A DNA stretch of 64,000 nucleotides from positions 108,457 to 172,456 of the forward strand of contig JACAAZ010000011.1 in NCBI GenBank assembly GCA_013376995.1, given 5' to 3'. Made by a program: the position numbers and the translations under genes. Under the pieces are notes generated by a model. It was not told the DNA's origin. It was given only the letters and a program-made list of their open reading frames with translations, and did no database searches. Source of the stretch: Bacteroidota bacterium. GTDB taxonomy: Bacteria; Bacteroidota; Bacteroidia; Bacteroidales; UBA4417. Shown piece by piece: positions 44,379 to 54,918 of the stretch (position 1 is its first letter; every line of letters starts with the position of its first letter).

Positions 44379-45623
44379 TTAATAATGATAGAAGTGACGG
44401 ATATTAAATCCGGCTTCAAAGCCATTGGCCTGGGTCTTGATCTTACTTGATTTATCCTTGCTGGTATTCCACCTGTATTCAATAAAGGGGGAAAGTGAAA
44501 AATTACGGGCAAAGAACATGTTGTATCCGAGCCCAAAGGTTACATCTGACAAGCTGTATTTGTAGGTAGTTGATGAACCGCCTTGGGATTCATATTTGTC
44601 ACTCGATGCTCCGACACCAGCTTCCAGAAATCCGAATGTATTGTGCAAAGCGCCTTCTACAGGGATATTAGCAAGAACCTGTGGAGAGAAATTAATATAG
44701 TTGTAATGGTACTTGGTGGAATTATCTTTTGCATTGTGGCTGTAATTGTCAAAACTAATTCCGGCTCCTACAGCAATATCGTTCAAGATATAATGGTAAT
44801 ACTGAAGATCGAACATCACTTCAGAATAAGAATATTTAAAGGTGGAACTGGAATTTTCACCATCTGGTTTTGTCTGGTTGTCATTACCTGTGCGAAGCGA
44901 TATAGAGGTGTTGCCTCCGAAGAAACTGCTTCCACTTGAGTACAACCCATCAGAGAAACCCTTTGCTTCGCTGCAACTGTGTGCATAAGAAGAACACGGC
45001 AATGATACTTTGAATGAGGTACCCAGATATGGGCCCATGGATTTGTCGGTATATGTACTATTCTTCGTTTGGTGGAATTCATAGCCGAGGGCAGGAGTGA
45101 AGTAAAGACCAGAGCCACTTCCGAGGGCTATAGGTGATCCCAACTCCAGGTAGGTGCTCATATCATTATACTTGTCATCATAAGCTGTATAAGAACCAGA
45201 GGTTTGCTTTGATTTTTCCTTGCCAAAGCCAACACTGGCCAGAAAATACAAGTTGAAATTTTTCCCAAAGGTATTTCCATACATAGCCTGCAGGTTAAGC
45301 ATATTGAAACTGTTTAAAGTAGTTGTAGAATTCCCATCGCTATGGTCGCGGCTTGAGGATAGGCTAAGGCCCACACCAAAATGGTTAACAGGGAAATACA
45401 GGCAACTCAAATCCAGTCCATAGCTATTTTCTTTGCCCGACTTAGATCCATCCGTCTTCATATTGTCCTGGTCGAACCAGAAATTGTCGGATGCATTGAA
45501 CCAGTAACTTCCTTTTGCAAAAGGTGAGACCGGCACAGGTGCTTTAGCAGCCTGGCCATGTACCATTGAAGTTGAGAAATAAAGCAGGAAAATTAAAAGA
45601 CCTGAAAGCGGGATTTTTTTCAT
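44379..45623 (-). CDS. outer membrane beta-barrel protein
   Basis: A 414-aa protein from the ATG at 45623 (signal peptide MKKIPLSGLLIFLLYFSTSMVHGQ); an upstream start is possible but would mask the signal. It consists of many alternating strands separated by Ser/Lys/Asp-rich loops and ends with the barrel signature strand FEAGFNIRHFYHY. No ligand or family can be assigned. A monocistronic leftward gene, convergent with gdhA. Confidence 0.85.
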   Translation of the reverse strand: MKKIPLSGLLIFLLYFSTSMVHGQAAKAPVPVSPFAKGSYWFNASDNFWFDQDNMKTDGSKSGKENSYGLDLSCLYFPVNHFGVGLSLSSSRDHSDGNSTTTLNSFNMLNLQAMYGNTFGKNFNLYFLASVGFGKEKSKQTSGSYTAYDDKYNDMSTYLELGSPIALGSGSGLYFTPALGYEFHQTKNSTYTDKSMGPYLGTSFKVSLPCSSYAHSCSEAKGFSDGLYSSGSSFFGGNTSISLRTGNDNQTKPDGENSSSTFKYSYSEVMFDLQYYHYILNDIAVGAGISFDNYSHNAKDNSTKYHYNYINFSPQVLANIPVEGALHNTFGFLEAGVGASSDKYESQGGSSTTYKYSLSDVTFGLGYNMFFARNFSLSPFIEYRWNTSKDKSSKIKTQANGFEAGFNIRHFYHY

Positions 45624-45827
45624 ACCAATCAGATTAAAATGGTTAATAGAAATGATTCGTTTACTCAAAGATTAATTACCTGAATAACATACGAATCGAA
45701 AAAATGTTTGCATAGAGAATTTGCGGAAATAAATTGTTAGTATACCGAGCAGATAATACGATTAAAGTAAAGATATGAAAAAAACCGGACTTTTCTAACG
45801 ATCAGGAATACGGAACAGATGCCTGGA

Positions 45828-47849
45828 TCAATGTCTGCAATAGTTTTTCAAAAGGGCCGGGGCATCCGGTGAATTAAGTTGATTTGCTTTATTCCAGTCT
45901 TCACATGCTCCTTCCAGATCCTTGAGCTGATAACGACTCATTCCCCTGTTCAGATAAGCATCTGAAAATTGAGGGTCAATAGCTATAGCCTGGTTGAAGT
46001 CATCCAATGATCCGTTGAAGTCCTGCAGACGGTATTTCAGGATGCCACGGTTGGTGTATGCTGCAGGATCATCCGGCTTGAGTTGAATGGCCTTGTCAAA
46101 ATCTTCGAGGGCTGCTTGTGGCTCTTGCATTTGTTCCAGGAGAAGCCCGCGTTGAAAATATGCTTCCACATAATCTGCCTTCAGTTTGATTGCCTGGCTG
46201 ATATCCTCGTAAGCTCCCTGGATATCTCCTGATTCTGATCTGGCTGAAGCTCGTTCCTTGTAAATTGTATAATTTGATGGATCATAATACAGGACTGTAT
46301 CATATTCATGGATAGCTTCTTCTAACTGACCCATATGCAGCCTGAGATTTGCTAGGTTGATATGGGGGCCGGTCCAGCCAGGCTTCAGGCGCGTGGCCAT
46401 TGTATAATCCTGGACAGCAGCTGCTGTGTCTTTCAGGGATTCTTTGCAAAATCCCCTGTTGTTATAAGATTCAGCATAATCAGGTAGCAGGTAGATGGAC
46501 CGGTCATAATCTTCAATTGCTCCTGCATAATCCTTGTTGATATCCATCCTTGTTGCAGCGCGGTTGAACAAGGCAATGGCCGAGGCCGGATTGTTTTCAA
46601 TGGCCCGGTTGTAATATGACATGGGCGTTTTATAATTCCCTGAATAGAGAAAAGTATAGATACCAAAGATCGGGATCAGCACCAGGAGCATACTGTGAAA
46701 GATCCTGTTATCCTTTAATTTTGGAGAAGCATTGATCAGCAGAAAAACGATCAGGAGAATTCCAACAAGCGGAAGATAGGCACGATGTTCCATGTAATCG
46801 CAGGATGCCGATCCAAACTTATTAATGTACATGATGGCAGGAGTGATAAAAAGCAGGAACCATGCAAGCCCAAGAAATAATCTGTTTCTACTGGAATTCC
46901 GTACAATCATGTAAATAATCGCAGCCATCAGGAGGACACCGGCAACGGTCAGAGGTAATTTGAATGCAGGCATCGGGCCCAGGGCAACAGGAATGAAGAA
47001 CTTGGCAATAAAATCGGGGATGGTTCTTAGGTGCACAAGTAAGGGGATTGCGCCGAAAAGGCCTTTCTGGACCTGGATTTCAACTACAACATTCCTTAAA
47101 TACATGAATAATGCAAACAAAACAAGGTAACCGGCTGCAGGAATAAGCAGGCCTTTAAATGAGATGAGTTTCTCTTTTTCTATGATAAAAAGCAGGAAGC
47201 ATACAAGCGGGATAACGATGGCAGTTTCCTTGGAGAATAATGCTAATCCGAATGAAATAATGTTTATTGCGAGGTATAATACCTTCTTCTGCCTTAGATA
47301 AAGGATGAACGTGTTTACTGAAAGGAGGCTGAATAAAGCAAGGAGGAGATCGCCACGGGAAGGGGCCCATGCAACGGTTTGAACAAACAGGGGATGTATG
47401 GCAAAAAGGAGGGTTAACAGAAATGCTGTCTTCTTTCGGTTGTCCATCAGTGTTAATAAATGGAATACCAAAATGCAACATAAAAAGTGAATGATCATAT
47501 TTGACAGATAATATCCCCAACCCGCCTGTCCGCTTAGGTGTGCATCCAGCATGAATGAAAGATTCTGCAAGGGCCTGTAGAAATCACCTCCCTTGTTAAA
47601 AAAAGGATTGGAGAGAAAGGCTCTTCCCAGGTTCCTGAAATCAGTTAACAATCCCAGGTTATTAAGGATGATGTTGGTTTCATCCAGTTTCCCGAGGGTA
47701 AATCCTAAGGTTCTGCTGTAAGTTATGATGATTGCTATTGCAAGTGTGAGAATAACATAAGGAGTTCTGGGAACTTGATCTATGAAGTCAGAACTTCTCT
47801 GTGTTTTTTTAGCTACAAACTGATTCGATGGCTTTTCAACTTTCTTCAT
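45828..47849 (-). CDS. GT-C-like membrane protein with C-terminal TPR array (TMTC-like)
   Basis: A 673-aa protein. The first roughly 400 residues have about ten transmembrane helices; Asp55-Glu56 (GKLDETN) in the first loop and FYRPLQNLSF fit the PMT-like GT-C superfamily, as in the TMTC proteins of eukaryotes. Residues about 405-660 form at least seven TPR units (for example AYTNRGILKYRLQDFNGSLDDF). The TPR array would be on the outer face and could bind the acceptor. A donor or target is not indicated. It is transcribed leftward, divergent from the surface-protein locus. Confidence 0.82.
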   Translation of the reverse strand: MKKVEKPSNQFVAKKTQRSSDFIDQVPRTPYVILTLAIAIIITYSRTLGFTLGKLDETNIILNNLGLLTDFRNLGRAFLSNPFFNKGGDFYRPLQNLSFMLDAHLSGQAGWGYYLSNMIIHFLCCILVFHLLTLMDNRKKTAFLLTLLFAIHPLFVQTVAWAPSRGDLLLALFSLLSVNTFILYLRQKKVLYLAINIISFGLALFSKETAIVIPLVCFLLFIIEKEKLISFKGLLIPAAGYLVLFALFMYLRNVVVEIQVQKGLFGAIPLLVHLRTIPDFIAKFFIPVALGPMPAFKLPLTVAGVLLMAAIIYMIVRNSSRNRLFLGLAWFLLFITPAIMYINKFGSASCDYMEHRAYLPLVGILLIVFLLINASPKLKDNRIFHSMLLVLIPIFGIYTFLYSGNYKTPMSYYNRAIENNPASAIALFNRAATRMDINKDYAGAIEDYDRSIYLLPDYAESYNNRGFCKESLKDTAAAVQDYTMATRLKPGWTGPHINLANLRLHMGQLEEAIHEYDTVLYYDPSNYTIYKERASARSESGDIQGAYEDISQAIKLKADYVEAYFQRGLLLEQMQEPQAALEDFDKAIQLKPDDPAAYTNRGILKYRLQDFNGSLDDFNQAIAIDPQFSDAYLNRGMSRYQLKDLEGACEDWNKANQLNSPDAPALLKNYCRH

Positions 47850-47962
47850 TCAGGATTGCATAAGATTAAAGGCAGTATTGGGTTGGCTAAAATTATTCAT
47901 TTAAATGAAAATGCAGATATTCAAAAATGCATGAATTAAGAATTCCTTAATAATTGCATAAT

Positions 47963-47991
47963 ATTCTAACGATACCCTAAGTCTACATTTG
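47963..47991 (+). promoter_or_regulatory. candidate promoter of the surface-protein locus (copy A)
   Basis: ATTCT (47963-47967), 16 bases, then TACATTTG (47984-47991), which fits TAnnTTTG. The same two elements with the same spacing are at 55831-55859. No TTTG is present at -33; ATTCT occupies roughly that place. It is 54 nt before the start of the first paralog. Confidence 0.5.
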
Positions 47992-48045
47992 TTACTGGTA
48001 ATTTAATCCAAACATTATTTGGAGAGTACTAATAACCAATTACTT

Positions 48046-48882
48046 ATGATTCTTACTGAAAGCTTGGGGAAATTCAAAAGAAACTGGAATCAGTTTATTC
48101 TGACTTTCGTATTTGTGCATTTGTTTTTGATCCTGATTGGAAATCAACCTTTGTTTGCCCAGCAAAATTACAATCTCTTACAATCAGATAGTACTTCTCT
48201 TGAAAAAGTAATCGTTGAAAAGTATTATGTATCTGATTCAGATGACTACCGTGATACTACATACAATACTCTTCCCAATGGTGCTGTAACCTACCGGATT
48301 TTTATTGATATGAAACCAGGTTACATGCTTCAGGTTGTTTATGGAAATCAAAAGCATGAATTGTTCATTAAAACCTCAACCACCTTTTTTAATAACCTTG
48401 TTGATTTTGCAGAAACCGGTTTTAACGTAAATACGAAATACCTTCATATCGGTTCAAATGCCTTGGACTCATGGATTACAATGGGTGCAGCATCGCGTGG
48501 GTATACAGGAATTCCTCTGAATGAGGATGATTCTGTTTTCTCATTAATTAATAACCACAAGGCACTGAGTAAGGTTGATGGTTTAACAAAGGGGGTTCTG
48601 CCAAAGTTCCAGGTGTTCAATCTTGATCTTAAGCCATTCCGGGATGACACCACTGCAAATGTTTTTTCAACAAACAATGGCGGTTGGGCTGCAATGGGTG
48701 GCGTAAGTGGACCGACTCCTGAAAACAGAGTCCTGATTGCACAAATTACAACAACAGGTAAATTATCCTTTCGGTTGAATGTTCAGCTTGGCACTCCAAC
48801 AGGTGGGACAGTTCAGTTTGTGGCCAGCGATCCTGAAGCGAAAGAAATAGCATTTAAGGGATTGGCATATAATGAAAACTAA
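48046..48882 (+). CDS. secreted YYVSD-domain protein, paralog 1
   Basis: A 278-aa protein with a signal peptide ending near PLFAQ (about 39) from the ATG at 48046; a TTG at 48019 is possible. After a short linker comes one YYVSD domain (about 50-270). Landmarks are VEKYYVSDSDD, TYRIFIDMKPGY, FFNNL, ALDSWITMGA and LNVQLGTPTGG. It ends right after the domain, with no sorting domain or other module, so it would stay in the periplasm or leave by another route. It is the most divergent copy with paralog 3. I do not recognise the domain; the name is used here only as a label. Confidence 0.85.
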   Translation: MILTESLGKFKRNWNQFILTFVFVHLFLILIGNQPLFAQQNYNLLQSDSTSLEKVIVEKYYVSDSDDYRDTTYNTLPNGAVTYRIFIDMKPGYMLQVVYGNQKHELFIKTSTTFFNNLVDFAETGFNVNTKYLHIGSNALDSWITMGAASRGYTGIPLNEDDSVFSLINNHKALSKVDGLTKGVLPKFQVFNLDLKPFRDDTTANVFSTNNGGWAAMGGVSGPTPENRVLIAQITTTGKLSFRLNVQLGTPTGGTVQFVASDPEAKEIAFKGLAYNEN

Positions 48883-48986
48883 AAAGTTTCTCTGAATTAG
48901 CCATGGTTAATTAATCATCAACTGAAGATTCTAGTAAAATGACCATGGCGTATTGCATCTGACCCATTTAAACAAAATTAAAACTG

Positions 48987-50078
48987 ATGAAAATAAAATC
49001 TACAATAATTATTCTGATAGGAGTTGCTCTTTCCTTGAATGGCGGAACTGGATTTGCCCAAACAGGACTGGAAAAAGTAATAGTTGAAAAATACTATGTA
49101 TCAAATGCAGCAGATTCCATAACTAGTATAGGAATTCTTCCTGTTGGTTCAGTTACATACAGGGTGTTTCTTGATATGAAGCCGGGATATAAATTCCAGA
49201 CAGCTTTTGGAAGTCCAACGCATACACTCTTCATCAAAACTACCACCTCCTTTTTTAATAATGAGGACAGGGGAGCCGTCATCCCTTCCTATTCAAAAAC
49301 TCAAGCCAGGAATAACACTGTGATGCTGGATTCCTGGCTGTCAGCAGGAGCTGGTTGCATAGGAAACTTTGGCATCCTTAAAAATGATGATGATGGTATT
49401 GGTACTGTAGTCAATGCAGACAATGTTCTTCAGAATGCAGACACTTCAGCCGGCATACCTTTAATAGAACAGGATGGTTTGATCAGCGGTACACCCGGCA
49501 ATGTTACCATGATAGGAATTGATGACCAGGTTGCGGTATTCGATGCAGTAAGCCAGCAAGGAAACTCATTTGTAACGACAAATGGTGCATGGTCCTGCCT
49601 TAGCGGGGCTGTTGGACCCGATTCTACTAACACTTTGCTGATAGGCCAATTCACTACAAATGGGGTGTTATCATTCGAACTTAACATTCAATTGGGTACG
49701 CCTGAGGGTGGAACTGAACAATTTGTTGCAAAGGATGCCTCCGGGCTTGAAAATCAATTTGCCGGACTTACTTATAAAAGCCCTGAAAATACCTCCGGCA
49801 TTGAACAACATCTTAAGGAAACCGAAGACGTTCTTGTCGCGAGCCCTAACCCTACCTGTGGCCTCAGCTTACTGGACTTATATACCTCCTCACATTACAG
49901 GATTGTATCCTATTCAATTTTTGACCTGACGGGTTCTGAAATCTGTTCCGGCACTTTGAATTCCGCTTCCGGCGGCTATTCCAGTCACATTAATACCAGC
50001 AATTTACCAACAGGTATATACCTTGTTAAGGTGTCAATGGATGGATATTCAAAAACACTCAGGCTGGTAAAAGACTAA
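48987..50078 (+). CDS. secreted YYVSD-domain protein with T9SS sorting domain, paralog 2
   Basis: A 363-aa protein: signal peptide (ending GFAQ, about 25), the YYVSD domain (about 30-265: VEKYYVSNAADS, TYRVFLDMKPGY, SFFNNE, MLDSWLSAGAG, FELNIQLGTPEGG), and a T9SS C-terminal sorting domain (about 290-363, SPNPTCG start, IYLVKVSMDGYSKTLRLVKD end). It should be exported to the cell surface by T9SS. It lies 104 bp after paralog 1 and before the receptor gene, so this small protein and the receptor may form a functional pair. Confidence 0.88.
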   Translation: MKIKSTIIILIGVALSLNGGTGFAQTGLEKVIVEKYYVSNAADSITSIGILPVGSVTYRVFLDMKPGYKFQTAFGSPTHTLFIKTTTSFFNNEDRGAVIPSYSKTQARNNTVMLDSWLSAGAGCIGNFGILKNDDDGIGTVVNADNVLQNADTSAGIPLIEQDGLISGTPGNVTMIGIDDQVAVFDAVSQQGNSFVTTNGAWSCLSGAVGPDSTNTLLIGQFTTNGVLSFELNIQLGTPEGGTEQFVAKDASGLENQFAGLTYKSPENTSGIEQHLKETEDVLVASPNPTCGLSLLDLYTSSHYRIVSYSIFDLTGSEICSGTLNSASGGYSSHINTSNLPTGIYLVKVSMDGYSKTLRLVKD

Positions 50079-50304
50079 TCAAACTATGTTCACTCTCCAT
50101 GCTTCATTAAGCGTTTAAGTATTATTGATGAAGCAATCGCAATGTGTGTGAACAGGATTCCAGCATATTGACTTGTATATTAAGTTGGCTTCCATGAACT
50201 CGGTTAATTTACGCCAACGGAGTTGTAAAAGCGAATCTCATTCTACTCACTCGCTAAGAATAATTACGATCCTGCAAAACAGGAGGGAAACAGTAAGTAT
50301 TAGT

Positions 50305-53300
50305 ATGCTTTTAGCTAAATCCAATTTGATGATAATGAGGCAAATGCTTCGTGTTATGTTCCTGGTTGCTCTCATTTCCATGGGGGAAATGGAGGTATCC
50401 GCCCAATGTGTTGTCAGGGGCAGGATCACTGACAAAAATGGGGAAGTACCCATTGGGGTTGCCATATTCTCTAAGTCAGATGCATCTCTTGGGACAACTA
50501 CTGATATTGATGGCAATTTTGAATTAAAAGTCAGCAAACCTGACCGGCAAGTTTTGAGAATTAGTTATGTTGGCTATAAGACCATTGAAGATACCATACA
50601 ATGCAGCGGGGGAGGGGTATTGACCAGGAATTATGTGATAGAGCCGACAACCCAGGATTTGAAGACAGTGGTTGTTACAGCTAATGCCGTTAAAAGCCTT
50701 GATGTGCATATGGAAACGGTTAAAAAGCTTTCTTCTAAAACATTTGATTATATCTCAAGTGAAACCATAAAGAAGACTGTAGATGCAAATGTGGCGGCTG
50801 CAATTACCCGGGTTACAGGCGTTTCTTCGACCAGTAACGGGTTTATTACAGTACGAGGTATTGGCGACCGTTACCTGAAGACAACTATCAATGGTTGCAG
50901 GATTCCTACCCTTGATCCACTTACCAACAATATTAAGCTTGACATTTTTCCTGCAAGTCTTGTCGACAATATCATCATTAATAAAACCGCCAGCCCTGAT
51001 CTTCCTGGGGATTGGGCAGGTGCTTATGTCTCCATTGAAACCAAAGAATTTCCTGAAGCACTTTCAGTGTACATGGAAACATCCCTGGGGTACAATAGCA
51101 AGGCTACATTCAAGGAAGTCCTGTCATCCGAGCGTAGTTCAACTGACTGGCTTGGATTCGATAATTCATTCCGTGATCGCAGCCATTCGGATTATATTCA
51201 ATTCAATAATAACCCTTCTACTTATGATGAATTTGTAGCTCTAGGTTTGGGCGATTACTACAGGAACCTTGGAGTTACCAAAAATACTCCCTGGACTGAT
51301 ACATATTTCAAATTAGGATTGATTGAGTTGGGTCTGCTAGGAAAAGCCCAGTTTGATGACCAGGCAGCGTTTGATGATGCCAAGACTGCTTACAATTCTC
51401 TCTATTACAGGGAACATGCCTATGATCTTCTGAATGCTGATGCCGTTAATTCAGAGAAAACTTTTCCAAATACATGGAGAAATACAGTCAGAAAAGCACC
51501 AATGAACTTCAGTCAGAGTTTCAGCATAGGTAACCAGGTAAAGTTTCTGAAAAAAACATTGGGTTACATGATTGGTTTCAGGTATTCGAGTGCTACACAA
51601 TTTGATCCGGATTCATACGGGAACCGCTTTGGTGTTCAAAGCAAGATCATAGATGGAAAGGCTGCTGATTTTGATAAGATATTTCAGCAAGCCAGTAAGG
51701 AAATCCACGGATGGAGTGCCTTATTTGGTGTTTCATACAAACTTGACCAAAACAATACAGTATCATTGCTTTTCATGCCCAATATTACCGGCATTAATAA
51801 TGTCAGGGACATGGAAACCATTCCAACTATCGGCTCGGATTCGGATCCTTATTCGCATAGGATTTACCAGTTTTATGAATCGAGGAAGCAGATGATAACC
51901 CAGTTCAAGACAGACCATTATCTTCCCCGATCGAGAGTTCGAATAGAATTTAATTCCTCTTACACTAAAGGTAAAAGCAACTTACCGGATCTAAGAGTTA
52001 CTCCCTATATAAATCCCGATTCTTCTGTACAAAATGCTCCGGAATACATTATAGGCACCGGTATTAATACGGGCAGATATTTCAGGTATCTGGATGAAAA
52101 TATATTTGATTCTCAATTATCAGGTGAATTGCCTCTTGGAAATGATCCTGCTCTTGTCAGAAAGATAAAGATTGGTGCTTCCTATCAGTACAATTTCAGG
52201 CAACAGGATAATTATTTTTACCAATTGTTGGAAGGCAATGGAAGCGAAATTATTCGTGCTTCAAACCCACTTGCTGATGCATTCGGCCTTGACCGCTTCA
52301 ACATCATCACTATCCCTAATCACAGCTATTCCGGAAATCATGGTGATTCCCTGCGGAGTGTCCAGCAGTATTACCAGCGATTTGTATACCCAAATAACCG
52401 AATATTCGGAAACAGCCACACCCTGGCTGGTTTTGTTATGCTCGATTATTCTATTGTTCCCAGGATCAGGATATCTGGAGGACTAAGAGTTGAACAGGCA
52501 AGCATGTTTACAGACTGTAATTTGTTTGACGACCTGCATTTGGCTTCGGATGACAATCGAAGAAGATTTATTGCCCCATCGCCTATTCTGAATATCATGA
52601 TCCGTCCGGGTAAACTTGATGAAGTCAGTTACCTGCCAAGCATTAGTTTCATCATTAAGTTAAAGGATCAGGAAGACTCTCCCATCAATTTCAGGTTGAA
52701 CTACAGCTCGACTGTTGCCCGTCCAAGTCTCCGGGAATTATCTGATAACGCATATTTTGACTATGAAATAAATAAAGTCATTTATGGAAATTCCTTGCTT
52801 AAAATGGTGCATATCAATAATTATGACCTGCGCCTGGAATCTTATTTCAAATCAGGCGACAATGTTTCACTGAGCCTGTTCTACAAAGAATTCAGGAACC
52901 ATATCGAAGTAGCTGATTTTGGACAATACCTGGTTTGGATCAATAATCCGAATATTAGTTGGGCAAAGGGAGTAGAAATTGAAGGAAAGAAAAGTATAGG
53001 AACATGGCTGGAATTCAGGGCTAATCTTACTCTTGTCGATTCCAGGTCTGCATTCAATACTTCGTATACAAAACCTGAGGGTTACCTTGTACAGGGAAGG
53101 GATGTTAGCCGCACAATGCTTGACCAGGCACCATATGTAATCAATGCGATGATAACGTATTTTGCCAGGAAGGCGGGGGTCACGGCATCTATAAGTTATA
53201 ATCTACAGGGCCCCAGGGTCATAACTACAGGTTCCTATAAGGATATACCCGATGTATATGAGATGCCAAGAAACCTGGTTGACCTAAAGATACTTAAAAA

Positions 53301-53454
53301 TTTCGGGAAACATTACAGCTTAAGCCTGAAGGTGATGGACCTTCTGAATACCTCCATTACCAGGGCTTATAAGATAGGTAACAATTATGATTTTGTGTAC
53401 GACAACTACAAATATGGGACTAGCTATATCCTGGCGTTTTCATACAAACTTTAG
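50305..53454 (+). CDS. TonB-dependent receptor with CarboxypepD regulatory-like N-terminus
   Basis: About 1049 aa from the ATG at 50305, which starts a plausible signal peptide (ending EVSAQ); the frame is open to 50173 and other starts at 50329 and 50335 are possible. Order: a CarboxypepD-like domain (VVRGRITDKNGEVPIGVAI... SYVGYKTIEDT), a plug domain (RVTGVSSTSNGFITVRGIGDRYLKTTINGCRIPTLDP in pieces; FPASLVDNIIINKTASPDLPGDWAGA) and a beta-barrel ending YILAFSYKL. It imports a ligand across the outer membrane with TonB energy. There is no SusD partner, so it is not a SusCD pair. It is embedded among YYVSD paralogs and may work with them. Confidence 0.9.
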   Translation: MLLAKSNLMIMRQMLRVMFLVALISMGEMEVSAQCVVRGRITDKNGEVPIGVAIFSKSDASLGTTTDIDGNFELKVSKPDRQVLRISYVGYKTIEDTIQCSGGGVLTRNYVIEPTTQDLKTVVVTANAVKSLDVHMETVKKLSSKTFDYISSETIKKTVDANVAAAITRVTGVSSTSNGFITVRGIGDRYLKTTINGCRIPTLDPLTNNIKLDIFPASLVDNIIINKTASPDLPGDWAGAYVSIETKEFPEALSVYMETSLGYNSKATFKEVLSSERSSTDWLGFDNSFRDRSHSDYIQFNNNPSTYDEFVALGLGDYYRNLGVTKNTPWTDTYFKLGLIELGLLGKAQFDDQAAFDDAKTAYNSLYYREHAYDLLNADAVNSEKTFPNTWRNTVRKAPMNFSQSFSIGNQVKFLKKTLGYMIGFRYSSATQFDPDSYGNRFGVQSKIIDGKAADFDKIFQQASKEIHGWSALFGVSYKLDQNNTVSLLFMPNITGINNVRDMETIPTIGSDSDPYSHRIYQFYESRKQMITQFKTDHYLPRSRVRIEFNSSYTKGKSNLPDLRVTPYINPDSSVQNAPEYIIGTGINTGRYFRYLDENIFDSQLSGELPLGNDPALVRKIKIGASYQYNFRQQDNYFYQLLEGNGSEIIRASNPLADAFGLDRFNIITIPNHSYSGNHGDSLRSVQQYYQRFVYPNNRIFGNSHTLAGFVMLDYSIVPRIRISGGLRVEQASMFTDCNLFDDLHLASDDNRRRFIAPSPILNIMIRPGKLDEVSYLPSISFIIKLKDQEDSPINFRLNYSSTVARPSLRELSDNAYFDYEINKVIYGNSLLKMVHINNYDLRLESYFKSGDNVSLSLFYKEFRNHIEVADFGQYLVWINNPNISWAKGVEIEGKKSIGTWLEFRANLTLVDSRSAFNTSYTKPEGYLVQGRDVSRTMLDQAPYVINAMITYFARKAGVTASISYNLQGPRVITTGSYKDIPDVYEMPRNLVDLKILKNFGKHYSLSLKVMDLLNTSITRAYKIGNNYDFVYDNYKYGTSYILAFSYKL

Positions 53455-53519
53455 GATAAACATCGATTGAACCCTTGACATTATCAAACCAGTGCATTAA
53501 ACCCAATAAAATAATAGAT

Positions 53520-54869
53520 ATGAAAACCAAAATCTTTCTGCTTATCTCAGTCGTAGTGATCGCACTTAATGTGCAGGCACAAAATGCGATCAAAAATGTG
53601 ATCGTAGAAACATACTATGTTTCTGATAGCAGGGATGCAACAGATTCTATTGGGGGTTACCTTGAACCGGGTTCCAAAACATACAGGATATATGTTCAAT
53701 TGAAACCCGGATGTAAACTTCTAAGTCTCTATGGGGATAAAGATAATACTTTGAAGATCAACAGTACAACGAATTTCTTCAATAATCTTGAATATGGTGA
53801 GACTTTCGGCAAGGATATCCGGTTCAACGATTTAAAAAAGAATACGGTAGCTCTTGATTCGTGGCTCACCTTAGGCCAGGTAACAAGGAGAGCGGTCAAT
53901 ACCTATTTTGGCGTTCCAAAAACGGAAGACCAGGATGGATCGTTGATTGGAGGTATAAATAATGATGGTGGAAGTTCATCACTAAGTGGAGGATTACTAA
54001 ACAATAATGATGTTCAAGCCGGTATGCCTTTAACTTCAACTGATGGGATGGAAATAGGCACTGAAATTCCTTCCTCCTGGGTAACCAATGGAATTATTGA
54101 TGATATTACCGGAGTCGATTCAACAATTTTCGGTTCAGTTAAAGCCGGTTCTCAATTTATCAGCAACAACATCTCATTGACAAGTTCCGGTGTCGAAGGC
54201 GTCAATCCGGATAAAAACTATATTCTGCTTGCACAACTTACTACAAAGGGAGAATTGTCATTTGAATTGAATCTCCAGGTTTCAGATCCTTCAGTAGAAA
54301 ATGGTTTCCGAAGTTATTACGTCGCAGAAGGTGTCGATAGTATTTATTCTTCCGAACAAAAAATAGTGACGGTATCTTCTCTGTTGAAGTATCCCTCAGC
54401 ATGTGGATGCCTGGATCCCAATTATATTGAATATGACAATAAATACTTCTGCAGTGCAGACAATGCATGCAAAACAAGAATTGTCATGGGGTGCATGGAT
54501 CCCAAAGCATGTAATTATGATCCCAATGCAAATTATAATGTACAAGGAATCTGTTGTTACCCTGGTTCATGCAATGACAGGGATATCAGCTATGCTTGTC
54601 CCTTCAATGATGAACCCATCCTGCACCTGGATGTTTACCCGAATCCTGCAAATAGCCGGATTACTATCCAGGCAAATAAGGTTAATAATAAGGAAACTAA
54701 ATACGTGGTTTATAATTATTACGGGAATGTTATGCTCGAAAAACAACTTGGCCTGGTGAACGGTGAAATAATTGATAACCTGGATGTTTCAAGCTTTAAT
54801 CCGGGATTATACCTGGTTAGGTTATTTTCAGGGGAATCATCTGATAGCCAGATGTTCATCCGAAAATAA
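53520..54869 (+). CDS. secreted YYVSD-domain protein with Cys-rich repeats and T9SS sorting domain, paralog 3
   Basis: A 449-aa protein: signal peptide (ending NVQAQ, about 20); YYVSD domain (about 22-265: VETYYVSDSRDA, TYRIYVQLKPGC, FFNNLEYGE, ALDSWLTLGQ, FELNLQVSDPS); then two Cys-rich repeats of the CTDPxAxNYxPxA type (GCLDPNYIEYD, GCMDPKACNYDPNANY; about 295-360); then a T9SS sorting domain (about 375-449, VYPNPANS start). The ATG at 53520 is preferred over an upstream frame extension. It begins 65 bp after the receptor stop with no terminator in between, so co-transcription is likely. Confidence 0.88.
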   Translation: MKTKIFLLISVVVIALNVQAQNAIKNVIVETYYVSDSRDATDSIGGYLEPGSKTYRIYVQLKPGCKLLSLYGDKDNTLKINSTTNFFNNLEYGETFGKDIRFNDLKKNTVALDSWLTLGQVTRRAVNTYFGVPKTEDQDGSLIGGINNDGGSSSLSGGLLNNNDVQAGMPLTSTDGMEIGTEIPSSWVTNGIIDDITGVDSTIFGSVKAGSQFISNNISLTSSGVEGVNPDKNYILLAQLTTKGELSFELNLQVSDPSVENGFRSYYVAEGVDSIYSSEQKIVTVSSLLKYPSACGCLDPNYIEYDNKYFCSADNACKTRIVMGCMDPKACNYDPNANYNVQGICCYPGSCNDRDISYACPFNDEPILHLDVYPNPANSRITIQANKVNNKETKYVVYNYYGNVMLEKQLGLVNGEIIDNLDVSSFNPGLYLVRLFSGESSDSQMFIRK

Positions 54870-54918
54870 GATTAATTTTAAAGAGAGTTCATATTGTTTG
54901 TCTTGTTGCATTCATTTC

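Noticed and set aside
50305..53454. SusC of a polysaccharide utilisation locus
   Set aside because: No SusD gene and no glycoside hydrolases in the neighbourhood.
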